Positions 21,550-32,789 are shown, counted from the first letter of the stretch. The stretch is DNA of 64,000 nt from Zygnema cylindricum (GCA_037447655.1 JBBHKE010001445.1:186282-250281); one strand, 5' to 3'. The notes: generated by a model not told the origin, from the sequence alone. A program made the numbers and translations.

Positions 21550-23080
21550 GGAGGAGGCATTTATTTTGTAGCAATCATTGACCGAGAATATGCCCCGCGA
21601 TCCCGAATCTTACACCGAGGCACGAAGTTTTATGGATTGGGAGGATAAGTGACGTGGGAGAGAGAATTAAAATCCATTATCGATAACAAAACTTTGGAGG
21701 AGGTGAGTTTGCCGGAGGGGAAGAAGGCGATTGATGCTAAATGGCTATTTAAAACAAAAACTGGTGCTACGAGAGAGATAATTAAATATAAGGCTAGATT
21801 GGTGTGTAAAGGCTTTCAACAAGTAGAGGGGGTTGATCATTCTGAAACTTATACACCGGTTGTTAAGTTTGATTCTTTGAGAATAATAATTGCTATTTCG
21901 GCCGCGGGGAATAAGCATATACATCAAATTGATGTAGAAACCACCTTCTTAAATAGAGAGTTAGAAGAGAAGGTTTACATGAAAGTGCTCGAGGGTGTGC
22001 GTTCAAAGGGAGGAAAAGTATGGCGGCTGCGAAAATCCTTGTACAGATTAAAACAAGTGCCAAGGATATGGTACCTTCATCTTCATAAGGTACTTACTAA
22101 TTATGGTTTTGTTCGTACAATTTCGGATTCCGGATTTTACGTGAAAGGAGAGGGAAAGGACCAAATTATTTTTTCTGTGTATGTCGATGACTTCCTCATG
22201 ATTAGTGACACGTTGTGTGTTATTTATAAGTTTAAAAGAGTACCTAAGTATACATTTTAAAGTTACAGATCTTGGAGAAGTAAGGTACATTTTGGGGATA
22301 GAAGTCATAAAGTCCAGTGAGAATGTAATTAAATTAAGTCAAGCTCGGTACTGTAGAGAGGTCTTGACTAGATTTGGTATGATTGGCGCGAAACCTATCT
22401 CGACGCCATTAGATCCAAAAGTACAGTACAAAAAGTACGAACAAGAAGAAAATGTGTCAGTACCATACCATGAAGCAATTGGTAGTTTGATGTATTTGAG
22501 TGTAGGCACGCGTCCGGATATTGCGGCGGCGGTGTCAGTTGTTAGTCGTTATTGCAACGCTCCAAAAAGGAATCATTGGGAGGCAATGAAACGAATACTG
22601 CGCTATTTGGTTGGTACGATCGACTTTGGTTTGGTGTATACATCCAAAAGAGACTCTTTGCACTGTATCAGTTATTGCGACGCAGATTGGGGAGGAGATT
22701 TCGACAGTGGAAAATCCACGTCAGGGTACGCTTTCATTTTAAGCGGCGCGACTGTTTCTTGTAGTTCGCGGCTCCAACCTACGGTTGCGTTAAGTTCCAC
22801 AGAGTCAGAATATATGTCTGCGTGTCATTCTGCGAAGGCGTCTGTGTGGATCAAGGAGATGCTCGGTGAGTTGGGCTTTTTGATTGGCTGTTTGCGGATT
22901 TCCCTTGACAGCATGAGCTCGATGGCGCTTGTGAAAAATTTGGTCTTTCACAAACGGACTAAACATATCAGGATACAGTGGCACTTCGTACGAGATTTGG
23001 TCGTTGCGAAGGAAATCGAATTTTCATATGTGTCGACGTTGGAGGAGGTCGCAAATATGTTAACGAAAGCGGCGGTCTAG
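21550..23080 (+). pseudogene. Copia family B (copy B1) reverse transcriptase-RNase H, frameshifted
   Basis: This is the RT and RNase H part of pol. Visible motifs are the KYKARLVCKGF start of RT, HQIDVETTFLN with the first catalytic Asp, YVDDFL with the Asp pair, then RNase H with YCDADWGGD and SSTESEYMS. One extra T at about 22231 shifts the frame within the 74-bp divergent patch 22197-22270, so the frame 21649-22260 ends early and the rest is read in 22205-23080. The other copy (36355-37785) is open here. Confidence 0.9.
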
Positions 23081-23154
23081 GATGTCCTATTACAGGGTAG
23101 ACCTAAACTAGGATTGTTTTCAGTTTAAGACGGAGTTTCCAAAGAGAGGGGGAT

Positions 23155-23616
23155 TGTTAGGTTCTTTGTGAAACAACGTCTCAGTTATATTGAGCTCCGT
23201 AATATATATTATTTAATTATTATTTAGTTAGCGTGTGATTTGTGTGGCCTGGTGTGATTAGGTAGTTATAGTTTAGTTTATTATGTTTGGTATGTACGAT
23301 AGACTTTTGTTTTGTACGGCGTTATGTTGTTTCGAACAATACCGCGTACTTTATGTTGTTTCGGCAGTACTTTGTTGTGATTCGTTCGCGCGCGTACCTT
23401 TGTACGTCGCGCGATTCATTTGTACCTTGCAGTACTTGCTTGCTTCGTATAAGAGCATTTAGGACTTAGTCGTTTGGGGGAAAAGTTAATCTTTTGTAAG
23501 GGGAAAACTTCCGATGAAATATATTTGTCTTGTGCTGGAGTGTCTTCTTCTTACTATATCTTGCTTCCGCACTATATTTTGTCTTTCTTTTATCCTTGTG
23601 TGAATCAATCATTTCA
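23155..23616 (+). mobile_element. Copia family B 3' LTR (copy B1)
   Basis: It follows a purine-rich polypurine tract (AAAGAGAGGGGGAT, about 23140-23154) and begins TGTTAGGTTC. The end is placed at CAATCA or TTTCA (23611-23616) by comparison with the sequence before the primer site at 32945. It supplies the intact site for the insertions seen at 16417 (TA at 23340-23341) and 17525 (CTTAG at 23464-23468). Confidence 0.85.
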
Positions 23617-23724
23617 AAAGTCGCCTAAGATCTCCAAACGTCAACAATAACACAGCGCTGGCGTAGGCAGATGTTCGAATGTGTACGGCAATATCGCCAC
23701 GAAACGACAAAGATTGCGACCGTT

Positions 23725-23965
23725 ACAGAGAATCGACATTGATGTTTTCTTGAGCGGTCTGCAGAGAAGATGACAGTCGCAGGCGGCCGCTTCTTCTCAA
23801 ACCTAAATGAGCTTTACAACACCACATTAGCTTTTCGACGTTGTTGGACGGCGTAGTATCAATGTTTTTTAAATTTTTCGACACCAATGTACAAAAAAGC
23901 GTTAATAACCACCAAACTAGCACTTACGCTATTTTTTCTATAATCTTAATACGATGGACAATGTA
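23725..23965. mobile_element. Degenerate MITE (TACACCG-like)
   Basis: The left end is TACAGAGAATCGACATTGATG and the right end TAATACGATGGACAATGTA, with an internal AAAGCGTTAATAACCACC phrase like its relatives. The same element is at 38430-38670. The block of apparent identity between the two segment copies stops right at its right end. Confidence 0.5.
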
Positions 23966-24420
23966 ATAATGCACCCTGAATAGTTATGAGTGACATTAAC
24001 ACTTCTCTATCGTCACCCTTAACCTATGACCCTTGAATACCGCTATTTCATTTTCACAAATGTAGGTAAGGCTTATTTAGTGTCGATTACCCTAATTTAG
24101 GAGGCATTTAAAGTGTAAGGTATGCAGCAAGTGTCACTCCGTCTGAAAATTTCTTGTTGTTCCGTCCAAAATTACAAAAAAAGTGTAAGATAAAGGCGCC
24201 GACACGTGAGAGTGAGTGTCGCTGACACGTGAAAGTGTACCTTGAGCTGATTTATAGTTAAAGATAAGGGAAAATTGCGCGACCCGGTTCTCTCATGCCT
24301 AAACATTAACTATGTGACAACGGAGTATAATAGTAAAACTATGGAATGGGAATCTTTGTTATGTGCGTTAATCAACATTAGATTTTTGTTGGCTTTGGGT
24401 ATTTCCAACAAAGACAACGG
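23966..24420. other. No gene seen
   Basis: AT-rich sequence, diverged by several percent from 38671-39125, with no recognisable feature. Confidence 0.45.
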
Positions 24421-25055
24421 AGGGAGGGAATTGGAGTCGGCGCCAGCTCGGCGCTAGAGGGAGAGAGAGGTGGGGAGAGAGGGATGGAGGGAGGAAAAAA
24501 AAATAGAGGGAGGGAGGGAGAGAGGGAGAGAGGGTAACAAAAGGGGAGAAAAGAAGGGAGGATCAGAGGGACAGGGGGGAAATAAGGATGGAGGGAGGGA
24601 ATAAAAAAGGCAAAGAGAGGGAGGGAATTGGATTTTGCCCCGGCTCGCCACCTGCGCCGGCTCGACACCGGCGCCACCTCGACGTTAGAGGGAAAGAGAG
24701 GTGGGGAGAGACGGATGGAGGGAGGAAAATAAATAGAGGGAGGGAGGGAGAGAGGGAGAGAGAGGGTCAAAGGGGGAGAAAGAAACGGAGGGACAGAGGG
24801 AGAGTGAGTCGGCAAGAGAGTGATGGAGGGAAAGACGAAAAAAAAAATATAGGGATAGGGGGCTAGAATTCACGAGGTCGGCGCCAGAGGCACAAAGGTG
24901 GGGAAATATGGATGGAGGGAGGAAAAAATAAAAAGACGGAGGGAGGGAGAGAGAGAGAGATAGTGGGATAAAGAGGGAGAAAGAAAAGGGGGGACAAAGA
25001 GGGAGAAAGGGATTTAGAGAGAGAGACAAAGAGAGATATAAAGAGAGTACCTCAG
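24421..25055 (+). repeat. GA-rich array with GGCGCC islands (copy 1)
   Basis: Purine-rich GAGGGAGGGA and GAGAGAGG units are interrupted by GC-rich islands containing GGCGCC, at about 24437, 24668 and 24882. Each island is followed by GAGGTGGGGA.A.A.GGATGGAGGGAGG, so the array has a higher-order unit of roughly 210-235 bp. Open frames on both strands here are low-complexity artefacts. Confidence 0.8.
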
Positions 25056-25485
25056 TATCGTAGATTATAGAATTTTAGAATTTTATTATATTTTATAACG
25101 TAGATTTCAACTTAGTGAGGATTCACAAAAGATGGGAAAATTGGGGAGACCACAGTGGTAGTTTCTATAGGATATAGGATTTTAGATATAGTAGACTATG
25201 CCCACAGGCTTTATTGTGACTACCACCCTTGTACCGCCTTTGGGCTCGTGATATAATAAAGGACTATTTTGGTTGCATTTTGTTCGCTGCCATCAAGATT
25301 GATTTGCGTGACCTATGTGAATGACCTTTCGAAGCGGCGTGAATAGTGAGCATATTAGACATATAAATTCACTCCTATTTCAATAATAATATGTTTTTAT
25401 CCTCTCCACTTGCAAATGAGGATCCTTACTAATCATTAAAATGTGTGCCAGAAAATTATGATTTTTTTGTTTATCTTTTTGTTTC
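25056..25485. other. No gene seen
   Basis: AT-rich flank of the GA array, moderately diverged from 39716-40155. Confidence 0.4.
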
Positions 25486-25959
25486 ATGTTTTATTCTCTC
25501 CAAATGCAAAGGAATTCACGTAGAAGTGACGATACTCAAGATAAATCGGCCCGAAAATTTCCCGAGTTAATGACAGTCACTATCACACATACTCTTTGGC
25601 AAGACCTCGCACTTTTACACAAGGATTTCTCGGAGCACGCTTATTTCACCACACTTTTCTTTTTTACTGTCATACAAGAATGCAGTACGGAGTGGCGACG
25701 GGGTGGCAAACTTTCGTTGAGAAAGTTCTACAAAAGACAAGAAACAAGGCGAAGGATCCCCTCTTGCAAACGTTCTAACTCTGCTACTTTTGCCGAGACA
25801 GTACAACAAATGGAAGAGAAAAAAGACGAAAAGTCCATTCATGTAGACATTCCGATTCCAATAAAGGTGAAGGTTCAAATTTACGCGTTGCGAGTAGGAG
25901 TTGCCTTCATTCCACTCCTCATAGGAATAATAGAGCATCTAAAAAAAAAACAGTGGTGA
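25486..25959 (+). CDS. Unrecognised open frame shared with 40027-40632
   Basis: This is a 157-codon frame whose last ~125 codons (from HTLWQDLALL) are identical in the second segment copy, while the N-terminal parts differ because the DNA upstream diverges. The product would be basic with a hydrophobic stretch near the C-terminus (GVAFIPLLIGIIEHL). No family is recognised. Identity between copies reflects a recent duplicate block rather than selection, and a minus-strand frame is equally conserved, so this may not be a gene. It ends 33 bp before the family A LTR. Confidence 0.2.
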   Translation: MFYSLQMQRNSRRSDDTQDKSARKFPELMTVTITHTLWQDLALLHKDFSEHAYFTTLFFFTVIQECSTEWRRGGKLSLRKFYKRQETRRRIPSCKRSNSATFAETVQQMEEKKDEKSIHVDIPIPIKVKVQIYALRVGVAFIPLLIGIIEHLKKKQW

Positions 25960-25992
25960 CTTTAGGCAAGACGTTAGAAAATTATATGGTGA

Positions 25993-26322
25993 TGTGTACG
26001 GCTTTAAAACGGAGAACTCATTTAGCAACGAGACAATCTCGTAGCTAAAGCACCAACGACCAGCGACAAGTAGTTTCGTCGCTAGATATTTGAAGTGACG
26101 TGGAAATTGATTGTTCGTTTCGTTTCGTTTCACTTAAGATTGAGAAGTACCATAGAAGTGACATAGAAACTGTTTCGTCGTTTCGGTTCACGTAAGTTAT
26201 AGTCGTACCGTGTGGTTCAAGTCGGTTCGAAGTTGACTTTTCTAGTCGTACCGTGTAGTTCAAGTCGGTTCGCACTTGTCGATCGTTTATTTCACCACAT
26301 TGACTCTTACGCGTTTTTAGTC

Positions 26323-26403
<81 letters not shown>

Positions 26404-26577
26404 AAGTCTTAATGGTTTATTTATCTTTTGGAGGCGTAGCTTGTTAAGGAGGCGTAGAAAGGCCAAAACTAAAAAGGAGAGAGAAAAGGAGTTGTACTTG
26501 CATTGTGTTTAATATATTGATTTTTTTTGAGGAACACTCTTTTTCTGTGTATATTTTGTTTGGTTTTTTATCTTTCA
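25993..26577 (+). mobile_element. Copia family A 5' LTR (element A1)
   Basis: It runs from TGTGTACGGC to TATCTTTCA, with the primer site two bases further on. It contains a (TA)n run at 26330-26398. Compared with the 3' LTR at 45370-45849 it shares CTCGTAGCTAAAGC, GTTTCGTCGCTAGATATT and GGAGGCGTAGCTT. Start and end are set by the TG...CA rule and the neighbouring primer site. Confidence 0.85.
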
Positions 26578-26579
26578 TT

Positions 26580-26591
26580 TGGTATCGGAGC
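26580..26591 (+). other. Primer-binding site of A1 (initiator tRNA-Met type)
   Basis: TGGTATCGGAGC follows the LTR by two bases. It differs by one base from the usual plant copia site complementary to the 3' end of initiator tRNA-Met. Confidence 0.85.
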
Positions 26592-26615
26592 GCGTTACTG
26601 GCAACGCTTACCGGT

Positions 26616-27990
26616 ATGGCAGAGAAACGGAAATCCCCAGCAGAACCTAGTGGAGGAGCTAGTGGGGGAGTTAGTGGAGGAATTACAGGGACACAACATG
26701 ATGAGTTTGACGAATGGGGGGGGGGGGGGAATGTGAAGATGGACGAGGGGATGTTTGAACGCTTTCAGGAGTTTCTCAAAACACAAAAAGATGATGAAGA
26801 TGGAGGTGTAAGTGGAGACTCACACAACTCAAAGAAAATAAAGAAAAAGAAGGGAAAATCTAAACTTTATGAGGAAGAGGAGGAAAGCGAAGATGTTGAT
26901 ATTAAAGTGTTTAATAAGACCATCGTCTTCCCGGGTTCCAACTATGCAATTTGGAAGAGATACATTCGAGGAGCATTCACACCGAAAAAACTTTGGGACA
27001 TCGTTATAGGGGAAGAAACACGACTGGATCCTTCCGTGGATCCAGCCGGAGCAAAGAAGTGGGACAAGAAAGATATGGCGGCCTCCACCGCACTAATACA
27101 AAGTTGTGTTAGTTCTATGCATGAACATCTTCTAACTCATGACAGGGCTTATGATTGTTGAACCGCTTTGCAAAATGCGTTTGAAAAAGGGTTTGAGGCA
27201 AATGAAAACTATCTATTTGAGGAGTAAATTGGGTTAAGAATGAAGGAGAATGAGTCCATTGATGATGGAGTAAAAAGGTTTAATGTCATCATTGAACAAC
27301 TTAACTCACTCAATAACTTCCCTACAAAAAAAGAGAGGTTGTTTGTCTTTACGAGGAGTCTTCCAAGCAAGTTTGCGGTAGCAAACGAGGTCATCAAGGG
27401 GCGAGATAAACTGATAATGGCATACGCTATCAATCACTTGAAAAGTACGGAGGAGGAGAAAGCAACACCAAAAGAGGAAACCAAGGGGTCATCTTATCAG
27501 AGTTTATCAAGAGGAGGATGACGAAGGAGCTTACAGCTTTAGGGGGTCTAGGGGGAGAGGAGGTGGACATCGTGGATGAGGAGGCAGGTCACAAGGCCCA
27601 GGGAGAGGCTCATATCAACGTGGTACCTCTCAGATGACTTGTTACAATTGTAACGAGATTGGGCATGGCTTTTTTGAATACCCAGGCAATAGTAAACAAT
27701 GTAACATCTGTCATAAATGGGGACACATTGGTCCCGGTTGTTATAAAAACAAGGGAAACAATCGCGGAGGGGGACAATTTAGAGGCAGAGGAAGTGGAGG
27801 AATCGGTTCATCCGGCAGAAGGGATTTTATTGGGGATGGGCCAGTGGGACAAGATCAAGAATTCTTCGTTTCACTCATAGAGGAATCACAAGAAGAAGAG
27901 GATATCCTATTTCACACACAGGCAAAGAGAGTAAAGGAAAATTTAACATTTGGATCATAGACTCAGGTGCTACCGATCACATGTGTTCAA
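26616..27990 (+). pseudogene. Copia family A gag and protease start (A1), broken
   Basis: Gag forms the particle and binds RNA. The ATG at 26616 opens 36 bp after the primer site; an acidic N-terminal part is followed by the copia gag core (SNYAIWKRYI, EHLLTHDRAYDC). TGA interrupts the frame at 27159-27161 and another stop follows near 27226; gag resumes at 27240 and later in a shifted frame. Two zinc knuckles follow (27634 on): in the first, CYNCNEIGHGFFEY, the last Cys is Tyr; the second, CNICHKWGHIGPGC, is complete. The protease active-site motif IIDSGAT appears at about 27955, out of frame. Confidence 0.88.
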
Positions 27991-28359
27991 ACCCAACACT
28001 ATTCCGTGATGTTTGAAAACTCACTATACCAAAATCCATCATAGTGGCTAACAGTTCGATGATGGTTATTGATATAGTAGGAACAATACGATTGGATCTA
28101 GCGACATAAGATAGGGAAGGGAAAACTAGAGTCAATAGAGTACGTTTTAATAATGTGCTTTAAAATCCGGGGGGTGCATCAATCTCTTAAGTGTCCCACA
28201 ACTTCAGAGGAAAGGTGGAAGAGCCACATGCATGGAAGGGGGTAGAATCCTTTTGAGTAGTAAAACATGACCATTTGCAGAGGGGGTTGTAATTGAAAAT
28301 ATGTAAAGTATGCGGATAAGGAGAAAACGAGAAAATAGGACGGCCGACGAAGAAGGGCA

Positions 28360-29300
28360 CCTCCATTCGGCAGAGGTCTACAATGAGGACCTCACATTGT
28401 GGCATCATCGTATGTGTCACGCTTTAGAGAGTAGCATCAAATAGATGATTCGTCATGGTGCGGTTCGAGGACTAGACGTGAGGACAGGAGAAAAGGTTAA
28501 CGGATGTGTGGGATGCACAAAAGGGAAGCATAAAAGAAAGCCTCATCCGGTGAAAGATCTTCAATTCAAGGTGAATGCCCCTTTAGACCTAGTCCATGTA
28601 GATATTTGTGGTGACATACATCTAGAACCATTGGAAAAAAATACATTATGGTGATAGTTGATGATTTCATCAGGAAGACACGGGTGTATCTTTTAAAGGC
28701 AAAGTCAGAAGCATTAGAGACATTTAAAGATTATGTGGTTATGGCTGAGAGGGAAAGTGGGAGGCAGGTCAAAGCAGTACGATCGGAGTGTGGAGGTGAA
28801 TTTCTTGCCTTCGCTGAATATTGTAAAGAGACGAGGATTAAGCAACAATTCACGGCTCCTCATTCCCCGCAATTCAATGGAATAACACAGAGGAAAAATC
28901 GGACATTACAAGAGATGGTACGGGCCATGATCCATACGACAAAACTCACACATTGTCTTTGGGGAGAGGCAATCAAGGCGGCTAATCATGTTACCAACGG
29001 GAGAATAAACTCGGCTTTAGGCAACAAAACACTAGTGGAACTTTGGAGTGGACAATTGCCTATAGTATAACATTTAAGGATTTTGGGATGTGAGGCTATA
29101 AGGTATGTAGAGGAAAAAAACCGGGAGGCGAAGTTTGCGGCACGCTCATGGGAAGGATACTTTGTGGGGTATGGTGAAAACTCAATGCAGTATCGGATTT
29201 ATCACCTCGTTACTAAAAGTGTCCGAGAGTCTAGAAATGTCGAGTTCAACGAAAATTTGGAATGGATGGTGAAAGGAGCTAATGAGTCTAAACGGGCCTA
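28360..29300 (+). pseudogene. Copia family A integrase (A1), truncated
   Basis: The zinc-binding part (HHRMCHA ... NGCVGC) and the core (HVDICGD) are visible across the frames 28445-28654 and 28648-29070, joined by a frameshift. The second catalytic position reads RSECGGEF (Glu for Asp) and the third reads GITQRKNRT (Gln for Glu), so the catalytic triad is lost. The post-integrase segment 29083-29301 ends at an abrupt deletion junction near 29299, beyond which the 3' LTR tail follows. RT and RNase H are absent. Confidence 0.88.
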
Positions 29301-29304
29301 AGAT

Positions 29305-29415
29305 AAGTAAAAAGGAGAAAGAAAAGAAGTTGTATTTGCATTGTGTTTAATATATTGAACTTTTTGGAGGAACAGTGTTGTTGTGTGTATATTTTGTTTG
29401 GTTTGTTATCTTTCA
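29305..29415 (+). mobile_element. Copia family A 3' LTR remnant (A1)
   Basis: It begins inside the LTR at AAGTAAAAAGGAGAAAG and ends TATCTTTCA. It corresponds to 45736-45849. The same flank (TGATGATGGACACGAGG) follows both, so A1 and A2 are copies of one insertion and A1 later lost about 2.3 kb. Confidence 0.85.
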
Positions 29416-31045
29416 TGATGATGGACACGAGGCTCGTGACAATGCAACGCTAACTTCACGGAGTGGAATCCAAAGTTGACCTTGGATTTTTGAGAATCGA
29501 GTCAAAAATCGTAGGTTCAACACAACCTTTTATGCATGCAGTTGTTTTTTATTCACAATATTCGTTTTGCCCTCCCCCTTGTCCTACTACTAATCCTCCT
29601 CAAAAATTATTCGGTTTAGGGTTCAAATCATGTATCACATCAATTATTGGTTTGTACGACAAGGGAATAATTGTTCGAGAATTTTGTAGATTATACGAAA
29701 ATACACATTCGTGTGGCGGCGACGTCCATACATATATATTTGTTTCAGGTGTCATATTCGCACGGCTCATTCTGCAAACTATACAAAACACACAGTTATT
29801 AGTGTGTGTTCACATTTGATTTTGTGCGAACAAAATTTGCAAATACGATAATAGAAGTACGTAAATCGGGGGAGACAATAAGCTGCACGGAAACTGAAAA
29901 GACATAAAAGGTTGGAGAAGTATAAGTCAAAATTAATCTGACAATGGGAACTTAGTTGTAGAGAGTGACCACAAGATTATTACACGTGAAATATGACAAT
30001 TTGGAAGTGACACGAGGCTAGATTGAACTTTTGTTGCACCAAATTAAATTTCCGGAAATAGTGTTGTTTTTTGAAAAGTAGTTTACGTGCGCGCATGTTC
30101 CTTTCCATACTTACGGATTTTAAATAGTGTAGACGTAGTGATAAAGGTTCAAATGAACTCACGATGACGATTCTCAAAGAACAGTACGCTATTTGGACAT
30201 TTTGGCTTTACATTTCCCTTCGTGTTAGTGTTGATGTTAGGTGTTGATTCTAAGTACTTTGTGAGGTTGGAACTCTATAGTGGCTTGGAAGTGAAGGCAT
30301 AGAACCGTCACTCACTCCTTCTCCACTTGCGAAACCTAATTTATTAAAAAAAAAAAAATCACTTTCCTCTTTTGCCACTTTCAACCCATATTAGAATTGC
30401 TTTGCGGTTTGTCATTAGTGCTTTGTGTGGTAACAACGTCATTCGAGGCTTTCTGATTGTTGCAGTTTTTGCGGTTTGAAAGGGAGAGATGGATCGATCC
30501 CTGACTTAGATGGATCAATGGGTTTTTCTGGGCCTTTGAAAGCTAATCGCTCGATTTTTTCCATGGTCACCTATCGACTCTGGGTGGGTCAAATCCCTTT
30601 GGGAATTTTGTATATTTGCGGACATTCACATTTTATTTTTCTTTATTGAATTCATTGATGTATTTATGTAATCTACGGTGAATATCTTCTTGTAGATTGG
30701 GATATAAGAATTATTTTTGCAAATGTGCAAAAACCACTATCATGGGCATCGTGGCAATCTAAATAATTTCTATTTATATTTCCATTTCATGAATCCCAGA
30801 TATAGGGTTATGGTTAAATACATTTTTTTTTAGTTGTTCACATAGCCTATCGAGCTTTTTTTGTGTTCTAGCTCACGGTGAGAGAGGAGTGAGCGGCGGA
30901 TGTTTTGTTTTATTACCTATTTGGTTGCATTTGTTTTTTTTTTTTTTTTGGTTTATTTCAATTTAAAATGAAAGATAAAAGATGGAAGTTGTGATAGAGG
31001 GGGAAGTGGGCGGGCACCTTGTAATGACATGACACAACCCTTTGA
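29416..31045. other. No gene seen; duplicated flank then unique sequence
   Basis: 29416-30180 pairs with 45850-46602 and its last ~320 bp look identical to it. 30181-31045 is AT-rich, with a poly(A) at about 30346 and poly(T) at 30933-30949, and no recognisable gene. A 118-codon frame at 29463-29819 has a frameshifted partner at 45777-46217 and no known domain. Confidence 0.45.
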
Positions 31046-31055
31046 NNNNNNNNNN
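31046..31055. other. Assembly gap (10 N)
   Basis: Ten N bases followed at once by GC-rich palindromic sequence (CGCGACGGAGTCGCG at 31056-31070), unlike the left side. Confidence 1.
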
Positions 31056-32269
31056 CGCGACGGAGTCGCGACCGCTGTTTAGGTCGCGGCGGCTCCGTCA
31101 GACCAGCGACCGACTTTGAGACTCTGGAGGTAACCGGGAGTCTCATCCGTCTAGGTTTCTTCGATTAGATCTATCACGGCTGAGGTTTGAACTATATTTG
31201 GGTTTACTGGTTGGGGAACTGTCAGTGTTGGGGTTATATCTAAGTGGGGACACTTTATTGTGAAAGACACAAGAGTCAAGGTGGTGTCTTACGTTTCAAT
31301 CATTAATTTAATCGACCATTTTCAGTGATTCTTTTTGCTACAAACTCAGAGGAGTCCAAGCTACACAAGGGTGTAGTCGGTCAGAGGTTTTGTCTGCCAG
31401 GGTGGCTGCATTTCTAAGGGAAAGTCAAAGTGGGTGAATGTGTCCAAATCTCATATTCTAACTTTGCATTCTGTGGTGGAACTGAGCACACAGAAAGTGT
31501 TATTTCACAGGGGTGAATCTATATTGGGGTTGTGACTGTCAAGGGGTTGGTCATTTGGGTTTATATCAAGTTTGGAGTCGGCACTATCTAGATTAGCTTC
31601 TTTGGATCTGCCTACTCTGAGGGCCAATGGAGGTCTCAGAGTTTCAGCCAGCGACCAGACTGCCTCGGCGGCGCTGGATTTGTCGCCAGCGCTGAGGCAG
31701 CGCCGATGTCTTCCCTGCGCCATGCCGGCGCTATTACAACATGTCAACATTCACAAATTTACAATTGAAGCAAAAAAATAACCATTTTTGTATTTCAAAT
31801 TGAATAAAGAAAAAATCATAATTGCAAAAAAAAATCCATCATGTCACTTTGGAGCCTTAACATGCTCCCACTCTGCTCCTCTGGGCCTAGACAAGGTTGC
31901 TTGTGAAGAGGTTCGTGGAAGCTTCAAGTGTGGCTTCAATCGAGCGTTCAATGGCGGATTCAATGGCAGCTTCGTTGTAATGATGAACTGTACAAATTTG
32001 TTTCAAACTTCGCGGGCGGAAATGAATGTCACTTTTTTAGAAATTTTTGTAAGTTGTATCCGTACCGTACAAATTTCTTTCAAACTTAGCGCGCGGAAAT
32101 AAAAAGTATTTTTTTGAAATTTTTGTACATAATACCCGTACGTCTTATCCGTACGAAAAGTATACGCATTTAACGAAAGATTCAAAATCTAAAAAAAATA
32201 ACGAAATTTTGTAAAAATGTCAAAATCCGTACGAATGAGACATCTATGCTTCAAATCTTGACTTGCGTA
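31056..32269. other. No confident gene; two GC-rich patches
   Basis: GC-rich patches lie at 31056-31150 and 31600-31735. A 69-codon frame (31572-31781) crosses the second patch but has no recognisable domain. From about 32000 the sequence is AT-rich with two copies of CGTACAAATTTCTTTCAAACTT-like sequence (31990 and 32066). Confidence 0.35.
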
Positions 32270-32789
32270 CTATGTAATTGCGTACAAAGTAATTATACGA
32301 CAAAAATTTTATACATCTTGTATACGCCAACTCATTTTTTAGGGTTTCAGTTTTCGAACATAACGAAAGTCCTTTGAGAGAAATAATGTGACGAACAAAA
32401 GTTACCGAAAATAGCGTTACAAGGGAATGTTACAAAATTTCGTTTTTATTTTCGGTTGTATTTTGGAAACCGCGTGTCATGTGCAAATCTTAAGATTTTT
32501 CGTTGGTTTTGCATCATAACACGTAGCTTAATCGTCCAGCCTGTCACGATTTTTTTTAAAGTATTTGCCAACCCACCTGGTGGGTTAACAGTTACAAAAA
32601 AAAAATGAAGGGAACTCCTCGCAGATGAACATCCGACAGCCATTATTACCTCCAAGACCTTCGGAGAGTATCGGCAAGATTCTCTCTAATGTAGTTTTTC
32701 GTATAAAAACAAAATAGGTGATACGATTTGGTATGAAGGGTCGCGGATTTCTATAAACTACGCCACTTTTCCCTTGATGGAATGTCACC
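32270..32789. mobile_element. GGTG-family DNA transposon, right part (C2)
   Basis: It resembles the outer parts of C1: ACGAAAGTCCTTTG, then a shared GTTGG...GAATCTCCGACGGTCATT-like stretch, then TCTCTCTAATGT...TATAAAAACAAAATA. It ends CCCTTGATGGAATGTCACC, followed immediately by CTTAG of the LTR half at 32790. No matching left end was found nearby. It lacks the MITE that interrupts C1. Confidence 0.7.

Larger units (their letters stand above)
20174..30180. repeat. Segmental duplication, copy 1 (paired with 34880-46602)
   Basis: Homology starts at TTCCATAGTCG (20174 and 34880), an offset of 14,706 bp, and continues through family B pol and LTR, a MITE, a GA-rich array and a family A copia. 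It ends near 30180; copy 2 runs into a gap at 46603, so its true end is unknown. Blocks that look identical (about 20174-22196, 22271-23965, 25590-26690, 29860-30180) alternate with clearly diverged ones. Copy 1 lacks about 2.3 kb of the family A element. Confidence 0.93.

Noticed and set aside
24378-25029. Frames of 92-145 codons in the GGCGCC/GA array
   Set aside because: The composition follows the repeat, and the matching copy at 39162-39691 has different frames.
26212-26412. Frame with a long Ile-Tyr repeat
   Set aside because: Reading of the (TA)n microsatellite in the LTR.
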